Below, one piece after another: positions 8,632 to 17,667 of a stretch of DNA of 64,000 nt (position 1 is its first letter; each line of letters begins with the position of its first letter). The stretch comes from Rhodothermia bacterium (lineage in GTDB: Bacteria; Bacteroidota; Rhodothermia; Balneolales; Balneolaceae). The notes beneath the pieces were generated by a model. It saw only the letters and a list, made by a program, of their open reading frames with translations. It was not told the origin of the DNA and made no database searches. The position numbers and the translations under genes were made by a program. Location of the stretch: positions 103,027 through 167,026 of the forward strand of contig JAUICM010000008.1 in the NCBI GenBank assembly GCA_030427885.1, in the 5' to 3' direction.

Positions 8632-9360
8632 ATGAAAAGAGCCCTATTCAGTATCTATGTCTGGATGTACTATTCGATATTATTTGCAGTTTTTTTCTTA
8701 CCCATTCTGTTTACTTATATCATTGGCTATCCTTTTGATAAATATCATAAGATCCCAAACAGGGTGTTGGGGATGATGGCCTGGTGTATGGTGCGTGCTA
8801 CCCCGGGTTGGAAGATGGATATTCAGGGGGTTGAGAAATATGATAGGTCAGAGCCCACAATATTTATTGGTAATCACGAAAGTTTTCTGGATATCCCGCT
8901 TACATTTCAACTTCCCTGGAAGATGAAATGGGTGGTAAAAAAGAGTATGGCTTTTATCCCTGTAATGGGATGGATGGTGGGGTTAACCGGTCAGCTGACT
9001 ATAGACAGAAAAAGTAAATCAGCACTCAAAAGGTTGTCCAATTTAGTGGATCCTATTAAAAATTTGGTGCCGGTTATGATATTTCCGGAGGGAACACGTT
9101 CTTTAGATGGCAAGGTTAAAGCATTCAAGAACGGAGCTTTTTTATTAGCCATGGAACATGGGTTTAAAATACAGCCACTGGCTATTGAAGGCGCTCATCA
9201 GGCGCTGGCTTCCGGATCGAAGTTATTCAGGACCAGAGCAGAACTGAAACTGCGGGTTCTGGATGCAGTGGATCCCGGAGATTTTGAAAATATGAATGCA
9301 TTGAAGGAACATTGCCGGAATATCATCATAGATGAGGTTAACCGACTCAAAGGCATTTGA
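8632..9360 (+). CDS. plsC: 1-acyl-sn-glycerol-3-phosphate acyltransferase
   Basis: A 242-residue PlsC/AGPAT family membrane acyltransferase that makes phosphatidic acid from lysophosphatidate. It has an N-terminal hydrophobic segment (residues about 5-32), the catalytic block I NHESFLD (HxxxxD), the substrate motif FPEGTRS, and a later hydrophobic AIEG segment. It follows murQ closely and its stop overlaps the TTG start of tonB. Family call secure; specificity among LPA-type acceptors is not shown. Confidence 0.9.
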   Translation: MKRALFSIYVWMYYSILFAVFFLPILFTYIIGYPFDKYHKIPNRVLGMMAWCMVRATPGWKMDIQGVEKYDRSEPTIFIGNHESFLDIPLTFQLPWKMKWVVKKSMAFIPVMGWMVGLTGQLTIDRKSKSALKRLSNLVDPIKNLVPVMIFPEGTRSLDGKVKAFKNGAFLLAMEHGFKIQPLAIEGAHQALASGSKLFRTRAELKLRVLDAVDPGDFENMNALKEHCRNIIIDEVNRLKGI

Positions 9361-10037
9361 AGAAACTCAAAATAGATACTTTTTTATCTGATATACATTA
9401 CCAGCACAGGATCATGGCCGGGATTATCGTGTCTCAGATCATTCTGGTATTGCTGTTTAAATTATGGCCGGAAACAGAAAAAGAGCCTCGTGTTTTCCGA
9501 ACATTTGAAAATGAAGCCATCTCGGTAGAGGAAATGGTAATAACTAAGCAGGCTAATGCACCTGCTGCTCCACCCAAGCCGCAAACTCCGATCCCCGTTC
9601 CTAATGACGAAGTGATCGAAGACATCATTGAATTCCCTGAGTTCGAGGATTTCCTGAGTGAAGATCCATTGGGTATTGAGCTGTCAACGGGGCAACAGGG
9701 GGATGAAGGGAAGATATCGGGTAATCCGGACCGGCCACCCCGCATACGAAGAATTGTGGAACCAGTAATACCGGATGCTGCAAAGAAAGCAGAAGTGAAG
9801 GCAATGATCGCTGTAAATTTTACCGTTTCAAAAGAGGGCAGGGTTTTAGACGCGTATGTGTCTGAGATCAGGCTTTATGATAAAAAAGGTGAAGATTATG
9901 AGGTTGTAGACGATATCGGATATGGAATATTGGAGGCTACTCTCGAGGCTGCATACAAGTGGCAGTTCATTCCTGCAGAAGAGCATGATGAAAAAGTTGG
10001 GGCGTATTCGCAACAATTTTTCAGCTTTGGCTTTTGA
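9357..10037 (+). CDS. Energy transducer TonB family protein
   Basis: A 226-residue TonB-like protein. One transmembrane helix lies near residues 20-36, followed by a Pro-rich periplasmic stretch (APAAPPKPQTPIPVP, near residue 65) and a C-terminal TonB domain (residues about 140-226) with the VNFTVSKEGRV and ATLEAAYKWQFIPA segments. The frame starts with TTG overlapping the plsC stop by 4 bases; the first ATG (9414) would remove the cytoplasmic leader before the helix, so TTG is preferred. It would carry proton-motive energy from ExbB/ExbD to outer-membrane receptors, none of which are in the window. Confidence 0.88.
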   Translation: MKKLKIDTFLSDIHYQHRIMAGIIVSQIILVLLFKLWPETEKEPRVFRTFENEAISVEEMVITKQANAPAAPPKPQTPIPVPNDEVIEDIIEFPEFEDFLSEDPLGIELSTGQQGDEGKISGNPDRPPRIRRIVEPVIPDAAKKAEVKAMIAVNFTVSKEGRVLDAYVSEIRLYDKKGEDYEVVDDIGYGILEATLEAAYKWQFIPAEEHDEKVGAYSQQFFSFGF

Positions 10038-10040
10038 ACA

Positions 10041-10071
10041 TTGCTATGAGGCGCAAATAGTTCTATCTTTG
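10041..10071 (+). promoter_or_regulatory. Bacteroidota-type promoter of tRNA-Ser
   Basis: TTG at 10041-10043 and TATCTTTG at 10064-10071 are separated by 20 bases. They match the Bacteroidota sigma factor -33 TTG / -7 TAnnTTTG pattern. The mature tRNA begins 17 bases after the -7 box. Confidence 0.7.
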
Positions 10072-10088
10072 CCGCCCTTGTTTATCAA

Positions 10089-10177
10089 GGAGAGGTGCCG
10101 GAGCGGTCGAACGGGCTCGCCTGGAAAGCGTGTGTACCCTGAAAAGGGTACCGAGGGTTCGAATCCCTCCCTCTCCG
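10089..10177 (+). tRNA. tRNA-Ser(GGA)
   Basis: Acceptor stem GGAGAGG (10089-10095) pairs fully with CCTCTCC (10170-10176), with G as the discriminator base. The anticodon loop CTGGAAA gives GGA, reading UCC and UCU. A long variable arm (ACCCTGAAAAGGGT-type) marks a class II tRNA, and the T arm is GAGGG-TTCGAAT-CCCTC. CCA is not encoded (GCA follows the stem). Its own promoter lies upstream and a terminator downstream. Confidence 0.97.
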
Positions 10178-10193
10178 CAGAATAAAGAAGAAA

Positions 10194-10221
10194 AGCTCTC
10201 ATCTTATGAGGGCTTTTTTTG
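10194..10221 (+). terminator. Intrinsic terminator after tRNA-Ser
   Basis: AGCTCTCAT (10194-10202), a 3-base loop, then ATGAGGGCT (10206-10214) form a 9-bp stem with one G-T pair, followed by seven T residues. Confidence 0.88.
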
Positions 10222-10576
10222 TTTTAACTGTCTTTAATCATCTTTTAAAGTACGATAGTTATGAAACTATGAGTATTAGTAACTATGTAATTGGGCACTC
10301 TTCCTTTTTGTGGGTGAAATGGAGGTAATAAATATTTGACCCATCAGAATGCTTTGTTTTTCTGTTATAATGAATATTATTAAATCATTATTGAGCAAGG
10401 TTTCTAAGAAATATTTTGATATTTTCATCAAACACAGAATTACAAAATAAAGAGCCGTACTCATACAATCGGTGGTACAGATTAAGTTACGTTATTTTAA
10501 TTTTCTTTAATTAGACCCTTTCATAGGTTACGGCTAACATTGTCTGGTAAATAAATAAACTTAACAAACATAACAG
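10222..10576. other. Gene-free AT-rich intergenic stretch
   Basis: No convincing gene. A 62-codon minus-strand frame (10276-10464) lacks any recognisable product. The stretch must hold the promoter of the lipoprotein gene at 10577, but no clear TAnnTTTG box is visible. Confidence 0.6.
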
Positions 10577-12898
10577 ATGAGCAATTACAAGCTGTTAACG
10601 GTTTGGTTACTGGTTGGTGCAACCTTCCTTGGTTGTGAACTCCCCGACAAACCAAATTTCAAAACATCACAGAAAGTAGAATCTCCATTACTATTCAACA
10701 AAACCTACCAGTTTATGGGTGATGGAAATGGAACAGAAGTATTGATAGATACTACCTCAGGTGACTTAGATTCACTCTTTACAGTAGATGGCAATAACTT
10801 CATAACGATATCCAAAGAAGAGGAATTCGATTTTGGTGATCTTAATGACGCTATTCCTGCAATAAGTGCTACTGCAACAGATTTCAATTCACAAGTAGGT
10901 GAAATTCAACTTGGTAGTTTCTCTTCAGGTGCCGGATCTAATATTGGTGAAGCAAGTTTCACAGATCTTACTGGAATTCCTGACGGAACAGTAGGTTCAG
11001 GTGATCCTGTACCGGTCCAAACGATCAGCCCTGAAGTAACAATAAACCTTGACACTGATTTCTTCAGAAGCGCAACGTTCAAGAGTGGTTCCATGGACAT
11101 AGTCCTTGAAAACAATCTTGGGTTCAATCTGGATAACATTAATCTGACTTTGATCTCAGACCCCGACGAAAATGTAGGTGGGGATGAAATCGATGTTGTT
11201 TCTGATGCTACAGGAAGTGTTAATGATGGAGATCGGGCAACCATATCGCTACCATTCAACAATGGTGATCAACTAGCCAACCCGAATGTAAGGGTATCAA
11301 TCAGCTGGACAGGTGGAACTCAAAACTTCCAGCGTACACCTGTTTCATTGGTCGTTGTTTCTGCCGATGGTAACAACCTGTTAGCATCTCAGGTTCAGGC
11401 TGCGGTAGAAGGTCAGGATTTCTCTTCAAGTAGCACTACTACCATTGATGCAACGGAGTTTCAGTTTTCAGACCCCTCTCACTATGTAGAACTGGAATCA
11501 GGTACAATTGATATAGCCTCTATTACTAATGAGCTGGATATGGACATTGATTCGCTGATCATTTCATTCCCTGGCATTCGTAGAGCTCCATATCGCGAGC
11601 AAGATTCACTCCGAATCAGATATTTGATAGAGGGGGGAGTTGATGGAAGGATCCTGAGAAATACCGGGGCAGATGCAAAACAACGCGATCTTGCCGGTTT
11701 CAGGATCTTTGCTATGAATAATGAGATCAATTATAACATTTATGCGGTTACTGAGAATTCTAAATTATCACCTCCAAGTGATCAGATCAGAGTGATCAAT
11801 GAAGCGCATGAGATCAGTTCCAGCGTTCAGATAAATAACCTGATTATTGCTGAAGCTTTTGGAGAGATTCAGCCTCAAACCACTTTACTGGGAGATAATG
11901 ATCCATCAAATGATGGAGCTACTGAATCGGTTGATCTCTATAATGAAACCGAGGTGTCCTTAACCGAGATAGATGGGTTAAGTGATTTCTCTTCTCAGAT
12001 TGAAGGCCTTGAGTTTACACAATCCACCATGAGTATCAGATATTCTACCACGATAGGAGTTCCCACAACGATCTACGCTGCAATTCTTGGGGTAGATGGT
12101 GATGGAGAAGAGATATACCTGAAAGGTGATACCGGTACTGAGCGTGAAGTAGTATCTGGTGATATTACAGGCATTTTGTCAAATGGTGTTGATCTGGGAG
12201 TTAATTCACCAGAAGAACTCGTTAAGTTTGAAATTACACCGAGTCCTGATGGCAGCTCAGTGGATGGGGTAATAGAATTCACTAGTGATAATACCAATGT
12301 GAATGAATTCCTGAACAATCTTCCGTCAGAGATCCGATTCGTAGGTAAGGCAATCGTTAATGAAGATGCTACCGAAGCGACGGTTAAAACACCGCTTGAA
12401 TTCGATCCTACTTTTGGTATCGACATACCATTAGCATTTCAAACAGAATCAGCTGCAACATTTACTGATACAGTAGAAGTGGATGCGTTTGCTGATATAC
12501 CAAGTAGTGAGAACGGAGATGATACTGAAGTCACAAGTGGTGAACTTGTAATAAATTATTCGAATGGTTTGCCGATCGGCTTTGGATTAACCATGGCATT
12601 CGTGGATGAAAACAGCGATACCGTAACAGTGTTGCCTGCTCCGGGAGACCCTGAATATGATATACCAGGTTCCAGTGTGCTGCTTAGCGGGGTATCAGAT
12701 CGTGATAATCCAAGTGCTGGAAACCTGACAATCGCTTTCACCGAGGAGCAACTAAAAGAATTGTATAAAGTTACTTCAGTTATTGTATCCGCTTATATGA
12801 GATCAACCGATAACTCAGAAGTTATACTGAGGACCGACGATACGATCACACTAAGTGTGGGAGCTAAACTCCAGATAGAAACACTTATTAATAATTAA
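10577..12898 (+). CDS. Large surface lipoprotein of unknown function
   Basis: A 773-residue protein with a lipoprotein signal peptide (lipobox LGC near residue 21). The rest is Asp/Ser/Thr-rich and beta-strand-like throughout, with no catalytic motif that I recognise and a repeated alternation of short hydrophobic strands and polar loops, as in stacked beta-sandwich domains. It lies 12 bases before an outer-membrane barrel gene, from which it is separated by a purine-rich ribosome-binding-like stretch, so the two are likely one transcript and possibly one surface complex (inference). A shared terminator ends the pair. Function unknown. Confidence 0.75.
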   Translation: MSNYKLLTVWLLVGATFLGCELPDKPNFKTSQKVESPLLFNKTYQFMGDGNGTEVLIDTTSGDLDSLFTVDGNNFITISKEEEFDFGDLNDAIPAISATATDFNSQVGEIQLGSFSSGAGSNIGEASFTDLTGIPDGTVGSGDPVPVQTISPEVTINLDTDFFRSATFKSGSMDIVLENNLGFNLDNINLTLISDPDENVGGDEIDVVSDATGSVNDGDRATISLPFNNGDQLANPNVRVSISWTGGTQNFQRTPVSLVVVSADGNNLLASQVQAAVEGQDFSSSSTTTIDATEFQFSDPSHYVELESGTIDIASITNELDMDIDSLIISFPGIRRAPYREQDSLRIRYLIEGGVDGRILRNTGADAKQRDLAGFRIFAMNNEINYNIYAVTENSKLSPPSDQIRVINEAHEISSSVQINNLIIAEAFGEIQPQTTLLGDNDPSNDGATESVDLYNETEVSLTEIDGLSDFSSQIEGLEFTQSTMSIRYSTTIGVPTTIYAAILGVDGDGEEIYLKGDTGTEREVVSGDITGILSNGVDLGVNSPEELVKFEITPSPDGSSVDGVIEFTSDNTNVNEFLNNLPSEIRFVGKAIVNEDATEATVKTPLEFDPTFGIDIPLAFQTESAATFTDTVEVDAFADIPSSENGDDTEVTSGELVINYSNGLPIGFGLTMAFVDENSDTVTVLPAPGDPEYDIPGSSVLLSGVSDRDNPSAGNLTIAFTEEQLKELYKVTSVIVSAYMRSTDNSEVILRTDDTITLSVGAKLQIETLINN

Positions 12899-12910
12899 GG
12901 GGGCAGATCA

Positions 12911-14422
12911 ATGAAAACACTAAGAATACTTTTTACTATTTGTTTTGGACTTGTATCTGCTTCAGTAATGGCGCAGAGCAGACATTATAACTCAGCTACT
13001 CTAGGTATGGGTGCCGGAGGAACTGCTTTTGCTGATGGCTATCATGCTAATTTCATCAACCCGGCCAATCTTATGGTGAATAACACCGGAAGAAAGCCCC
13101 GCACCAGCATTGGCCTGGCAGGCGGACTTGGTTTCAGGGTAGGTGGGGATTTTCTGAATCTTTCCGTTTACAACGAATACCTTACCAAAGGTTTAACTAT
13201 TGACGGTACTGTACGGGAAAATATGTTGAATGACTGGTTTGGAACCAATCAACAGAATTCCCGGGAAATGAGTACTTCTCTTGGAGTAATACCTTTGGGT
13301 TTTTCTACCCGTGGTGATAAAATGGCTTTTAGTTTAGCTACAAGAGTCAGGGTTACCGAAGATCTGGAAGTTAATAAGGGGCTCATGGAGCTGGTGTTCT
13401 ATGGACTCGACTCAGATCAATTTTCTGGTGGAGTACCGGTAAATTTTAGTTCCAACACAGTGTCATTTGCTGAGGTCTCTCTTGGATTTGCGATGGAACT
13501 GCCACTTCCTATAACAGGATTAGTTGAAGCTATTCCTTTCGTTAACGGTATGAAGGTTTATGCCGGTGTTGCTCCTAAATATCTGGTTGGTTTACAAACT
13601 GCAAGGCTGGATTTTAATTCTACACTTACTGTAGATCCTATTACACAGGCGAATCCATCTATATCTCACCAATTTGATTACTCTCTGTATTCATTCGGAA
13701 CACTTTCCGAGCAATTGTCAGCATATGCTGATGCAAAAGCATTAAATCCCGATGCCAGCTTCGATGACTATGTTGATTACACCGGTGATGATGTAGGATC
13801 AGTGGGTTCCGGATTTGGACTTGATATGGGGGTTACTGCAGAACTAGATGTTTCTTTACCAGCACTTGGTTTCCTGGGTAATAAACAGGTATTAAGACTT
13901 GGAATGTCTGTAACCGATCTTGGAAGTGTTAATTATAACAAAACTCCAAGCCGGGTATTTGCATCTGATACTTTCGTCTTTGACGGAGATATCGGAAACC
14001 AGAAATTTGGAGACTATTTCGATAATCTGTCAGATAGTTTACAGAATGATGTATATGGTAACTTCACCGCCCAGGAAGTAAGTGCAACCAAGCACAAACT
14101 GCCAGGAATGTATAATTTCGGAGCAGCATTATCGCTGGGTAAACTTACAGCTACTCTTGATTATGGATTTGGATTTAATAATAACGGAACCAATTCTAAG
14201 AAAAGCTCAGTAAGCACCGGACTTGAATATCGCCTTCTGAACTTTATTCCAATAAGGGTAGGATACAGAGTTGGTGGATATTCTTCAGCATCTTACTCTG
14301 CAGGATTTGGTCTCGATTTCAGATTCTTTGAGTTTACTTTTGCTGCAGCTCAGGTTGCCAACTCTACCAGTAATGGTACTTCAGCAACAGTAGCCTGGAG
14401 TGGATTGGTTATCAGATTCTGA
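12911..14422 (+). CDS. Outer-membrane beta-barrel protein, DUF5723-like
   Basis: A 503-residue exported protein. A Sec signal peptide (cleavage near VMAQS, residue 22) precedes the segment SATLGMGAGGTAFADGYHANFINPANL, shared by DUF5723/PorV-like barrels of Bacteroidota, where an early NPAN motif is typical. The remainder is amphipathic strands with aromatic and glycine ends, and the last residues (GLVIRF) end in Phe as for BAM substrates. Sited 12 bases after the lipoprotein gene and followed by a strong terminator. Role probably as a surface assembly or display partner for the lipoprotein (inference). Confidence 0.72.
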   Translation: MKTLRILFTICFGLVSASVMAQSRHYNSATLGMGAGGTAFADGYHANFINPANLMVNNTGRKPRTSIGLAGGLGFRVGGDFLNLSVYNEYLTKGLTIDGTVRENMLNDWFGTNQQNSREMSTSLGVIPLGFSTRGDKMAFSLATRVRVTEDLEVNKGLMELVFYGLDSDQFSGGVPVNFSSNTVSFAEVSLGFAMELPLPITGLVEAIPFVNGMKVYAGVAPKYLVGLQTARLDFNSTLTVDPITQANPSISHQFDYSLYSFGTLSEQLSAYADAKALNPDASFDDYVDYTGDDVGSVGSGFGLDMGVTAELDVSLPALGFLGNKQVLRLGMSVTDLGSVNYNKTPSRVFASDTFVFDGDIGNQKFGDYFDNLSDSLQNDVYGNFTAQEVSATKHKLPGMYNFGAALSLGKLTATLDYGFGFNNNGTNSKKSSVSTGLEYRLLNFIPIRVGYRVGGYSSASYSAGFGLDFRFFEFTFAAAQVANSTSNGTSATVAWSGLVIRF

Positions 14423-14446
14423 TAACTGAGCCAGTTACGACTTTCG

Positions 14447-14478
14447 AAAGCCTGCTATTAGATTAGCAGGCTTTTTTT
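14447..14478 (+). terminator. Intrinsic terminator, usable from both sides
   Basis: AAAGCCTGCTA (14447-14457) and TAGCAGGCTTT (14464-14474) pair perfectly across a 6-base loop, followed by T residues. It lies between the plus-strand barrel gene and the end of the minus-strand FAD oxidoreductase gene. Confidence 0.9.
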
Positions 14479-14480
14479 AT

Positions 14481-15569
14481 TTAATTGAAACGGTGAATTG
14501 ATAGGTCTTTTGGAACAGGGTCTTCTTTTATAATAAAGGATCTCATCAATCCGGAGAGGTACGCACTATAGAGTAATCCTTTTGAACCTAACCCTGCAAA
14601 AACATATAGTCCGGGTTGTTCCGGGTGTTCCCCCATGATCGGTTTACGATTGGGAGTGGAAGCACGCACACCGCTCCACTGTAATAATAAAGTGGCCGAG
14701 TTCACAAGATCAGGCAATACTGATCCAAGTCTTTTCCTCAGATAATCGAGTCCTTCTTGGTCAGGATCTTCATGCTGAAACTTATGTTCATAGGTACTAC
14801 CGGCTACAAAATGATCGGAAGAAAGAGAACCAATGTATCCAAGTGCAGATACGGCATGCTCAAAAGGAAGAGCTGCATCAGTCTTGAATACGGCAAGCTG
14901 ACCTTTTACCGGATATAGTGGAATATCTTTGAAATAAGATATTTGGGAAGAGTTAATACCGGCACAAACAACAACTTTCTCAGCTTTGATAGTGGTATTG
15001 TCTTCAAGATTTACCTCCCAGTAGTCGTTATTCTTTCGGAGCTTATATTCTTTCCCTGTTATAAACGGAGTTCCATCAGTCTGGAGCTGGTCTGAAAAGG
15101 ATTTCAGGTACGTGCCAATATCAACGGTTAGACCAATAGGTAGCCAAACTCCGCCACCCGTACATTCAATACCCGGATGAAATTCTGTAACAGATTCTTC
15201 ATCCATCCATTCACACCATCCTTTCGGCCATTGTGTGGAATCGAAGTTTTCTTTCATTTTAGAAGCGATCTTTTCATCCAGAGCAGGGCGGATTACTCCT
15301 GATTTTTTGTAGAATTGTACAGGGGCTTTTTCCTGAACCCTCTCAAGGTTTTCCAGCACAGCATCATAACATTCCTTTGATCTCCAGCCCAGCGTTGCGT
15401 AACGGCCTGTAGCAGGATTAACAAGTCCAACAGGGGTTCCTGAGGCCCCACCAGCAACCCCGTTTGGATCAACTACTGAAACGTAAAGTCCGCCCTTGGA
15501 TAATTCATAGGCGAGCGACACTCCTGCAAGCCCGGCTCCAAGAATGCAAATATCGAAAGACTTGTTCAC
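14481..15569 (-). CDS. FAD-dependent oxidoreductase (DAO family, MnmC-like C-terminal type)
   Basis: A 362-residue amine/amino-acid oxidase-type flavoprotein. The N-terminal dinucleotide motif GAGLAGVSLAYELS starts near residue 11, and GGASGTPVGLVNPATGR near residue 40 recalls the FAD domain of MnmC (tRNA wobble-uridine modification). The C-terminal FAGLGSKGLLYSAYL segment is the usual FAD-contact glycine motif. There is no methyltransferase domain, so it would correspond to the oxidoreductase half only. It starts with GTG directly after the pncA stop, so it is co-transcribed with NAD salvage genes. Function between tRNA modification and amine oxidation is open. Confidence 0.75.
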   Translation of the reverse strand: MNKSFDICILGAGLAGVSLAYELSKGGLYVSVVDPNGVAGGASGTPVGLVNPATGRYATLGWRSKECYDAVLENLERVQEKAPVQFYKKSGVIRPALDEKIASKMKENFDSTQWPKGWCEWMDEESVTEFHPGIECTGGGVWLPIGLTVDIGTYLKSFSDQLQTDGTPFITGKEYKLRKNNDYWEVNLEDNTTIKAEKVVVCAGINSSQISYFKDIPLYPVKGQLAVFKTDAALPFEHAVSALGYIGSLSSDHFVAGSTYEHKFQHEDPDQEGLDYLRKRLGSVLPDLVNSATLLLQWSGVRASTPNRKPIMGEHPEQPGLYVFAGLGSKGLLYSAYLSGLMRSFIIKEDPVPKDLSIHRFN

Positions 15570-16193
15570 TTAGAGATACTCCTTAAGCTCAGCGGAAGTA
15601 ATGAATTTAACCCCGGCATTTTTCATCTCCTGCATAGCAAATTCAACGGAGTTATTGAGGTTGATACCACGAACAGCATCCGTAATCAAATAGGTTTCGA
15701 ATTCGTGATTAATGGCGTCCAGAGCTGACCATTTTACACAGAAATCAGTTGCAAGTCCGGTAAGAAATAATCTGCTTATTCCAACAGATCTAAGAAAACC
15801 GTGTAACCCGGTACTTGTTTTCCGGTCGTTTTCAGTGAATGCAGAATAGGAGTCTATATTTCTGCGGAATCCCTTTCGAACTATCAGGGTACTTTTGGTT
15901 GTATCAAGATCCGGATGAAACTCAGCACCTTTGGAATTCTGAACACAATGATCAGGCCATAAAACCTGTTCTCCGTAATTCATATCAATAGTTTCATATG
16001 CTTGCTTACCAACATGGTTTGAGGCGAATGAGAGATGGTCTGAGGGGTGCCAGTCCTGAGTCTGAACCACATACTCAAACAGCGAAAGTAATGCATTGAT
16101 TGGCTTTATAATCTGATCACCTTCAGGTACAGCAAGTTTACCACCGGGGCAAAAATCGTTCTGAACATCAATTATTAATAAAGCAGCATCCAT
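15570..16193 (-). CDS. pncA: Nicotinamidase
   Basis: A 207-residue isochorismatase-fold hydrolase converting nicotinamide to nicotinate. The signature LIIDVQNDFCPGGKLAV opens the protein (catalytic Asp at residue 9), metal-site residues follow in TQDWHPSDHLSF, and the nucleophile Cys is in GLATDFCVKWSA near residue 148. One base separates its start from the pncB stop. Together they recycle nicotinamide to nicotinate mononucleotide. Confidence 0.95.
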   Translation of the reverse strand: MDAALLIIDVQNDFCPGGKLAVPEGDQIIKPINALLSLFEYVVQTQDWHPSDHLSFASNHVGKQAYETIDMNYGEQVLWPDHCVQNSKGAEFHPDLDTTKSTLIVRKGFRRNIDSYSAFTENDRKTSTGLHGFLRSVGISRLFLTGLATDFCVKWSALDAINHEFETYLITDAVRGINLNNSVEFAMQEMKNAGVKFITSAELKEYL

Positions 16194-16194
16194 A

Positions 16195-17595
16195 TCAGTT
16201 TTTTCCGTTTACCAGTGTATCTCTTAAGGTTCTTAATTTTGAGCTAATTCCCACTTTATAAACATGAGGGTTATCAAAGCGTTTGTGTTCGGGATTCAGT
16301 TTTTCCAGTTGATTCCGGGCATATTTGGCGCTCTCTGCAGCGCTGGGTAGTTCAATAGATAATTGACCTTTTTTAACTACCAACTGTATCAGTTCAACAA
16401 ATTTCATACCTGTAACGTTTGTGGCTTTTCCTGGGAGGTAGGGGTGGTGAATGCTTTCGATCTCAGGCTCATCCAATAATGAGATGCCATCACAATTGAA
16501 AGTGCCATCAGCATTAAAAAAGCGAAGGATTTTTTTAGATCCGGGTAAGGTCACTTTTTCAACATTCTCAGAAATTTTCAAGGTTGGCCGACCATTTACA
16601 GAACTGAGTTTATAAACACCGTCAAGAGCGGGATTATCATACGCAGTGACTAATTTAGTACCAACGCCATAAAGATCGATAGGCGCTCCCTGTTCATTTA
16701 AACTCTTTATCAGGTGCTCATCCAGTTGATTGGAGACCGCTATCTTAACATAATTCAATCCGGCAGCATCAAGTTGTTTGCGGGCTTTTTTGGAAAAGTA
16801 GGCAAGGTCACCGCTGTCGAGACGAACAGCAACCATTTTATGTCCGGCCTTTTCCAACTCTTTTCCAACAGTAATGGCATTCGGAATACCACTTTCAAGA
16901 GTGTTATAGGTATCAACCAGAAGCACACAGGAATCTGGGTAGAACTCAGCGTATTTACGGAATGCAGATAATTCATCTTCAAAAGACTGTATCCAGGAAT
17001 GGGCCATTGTACCGCTCACATTCAGTCCGTATTCAAGCCCGGCGTACACATTGGAAGTTCCATTCAGTCCACCGATCACAGCGGCTTTACTGGCCTGGAT
17101 TCCCCCAAACCCCTGAGAACGTCTCAGACCGAAATCAAGCACAAGCCTTTCACCGGCAACCTGTCTTATTCTTGATGATTTTGTTGCGATCAGAGATTCA
17201 AAGTTTAGGATGTTTAAAAGCAGGGTTTCAATGATCTGTGTTTCTATTATTGAGCCCTCTACACGAACAATGGGCTCGTTTGGGAAAATAACTTCACCTT
17301 CTTTGGCTGAATAAATGTTCCCTTCGAACCTGAATTCTCTGAGATATTCAACAAAACCTGAATCAAATCCCTTATTGATCAGGAATTCAAGTTCTTCCTC
17401 TTTGAAATGGTAGTTTTCGAGGTTCTCAAGGAAGTCTGTTATACCAGCAAAAAGTACAAAACCCCCGTTAAAAGGACACTTACGGAAGAAATAGTCGAAG
17501 GTGGCTTGTTCGTTCTGGCGACCACTCAGAAAATACCCCTGAGCCATGGTCAGTTCATAGAAGTCGGTATAAAAGGCCGGATGGGTAAGGAGCAT
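16195..17595 (-). CDS. pncB: Nicotinate phosphoribosyltransferase
   Basis: A 466-residue NAPRTase, making nicotinate mononucleotide from nicotinate and PRPP. Typical segments are FYELTMAQGYF at the start, the GLRRSQGFGG-type region near residue 156, GTMAHSW near residue 200, and VRLDSGDL near residue 258. First gene of a three-gene minus-strand unit pncB-pncA-FAD oxidoreductase. A terminator lies just upstream, ending the neighbouring transcription unit or serving as a boundary. Confidence 0.95.
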   Translation of the reverse strand: MLLTHPAFYTDFYELTMAQGYFLSGRQNEQATFDYFFRKCPFNGGFVLFAGITDFLENLENYHFKEEELEFLINKGFDSGFVEYLREFRFEGNIYSAKEGEVIFPNEPIVRVEGSIIETQIIETLLLNILNFESLIATKSSRIRQVAGERLVLDFGLRRSQGFGGIQASKAAVIGGLNGTSNVYAGLEYGLNVSGTMAHSWIQSFEDELSAFRKYAEFYPDSCVLLVDTYNTLESGIPNAITVGKELEKAGHKMVAVRLDSGDLAYFSKKARKQLDAAGLNYVKIAVSNQLDEHLIKSLNEQGAPIDLYGVGTKLVTAYDNPALDGVYKLSSVNGRPTLKISENVEKVTLPGSKKILRFFNADGTFNCDGISLLDEPEIESIHHPYLPGKATNVTGMKFVELIQLVVKKGQLSIELPSAAESAKYARNQLEKLNPEHKRFDNPHVYKVGISSKLRTLRDTLVNGKN

Positions 17596-17619
17596 AGTTT
17601 ATTTATTTCCTGAAAATAA

Positions 17620-17649
17620 AAAAGGCTTTCCGAAAAGAGAAAGCCTTTT
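17620..17649. terminator. Intrinsic terminator hairpin
   Basis: AAAAGGCTTTC (17620-17630) pairs with GAAAGCCTTTT (17639-17649) over an 8-base loop. It lies 18 bases below the end of the minus-strand LpoB-like gene, whose transcript it would terminate before pncB. Confidence 0.85.
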
Positions 17650-17667
17650 AAAAGAGTTAGATAATGA

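Noticed and set aside
10276..10464. 62-codon minus-strand frame in the 10.2-10.6 kb gap
   Set aside because: No recognisable domain, low-complexity AT-rich codons and no start context; more likely chance.
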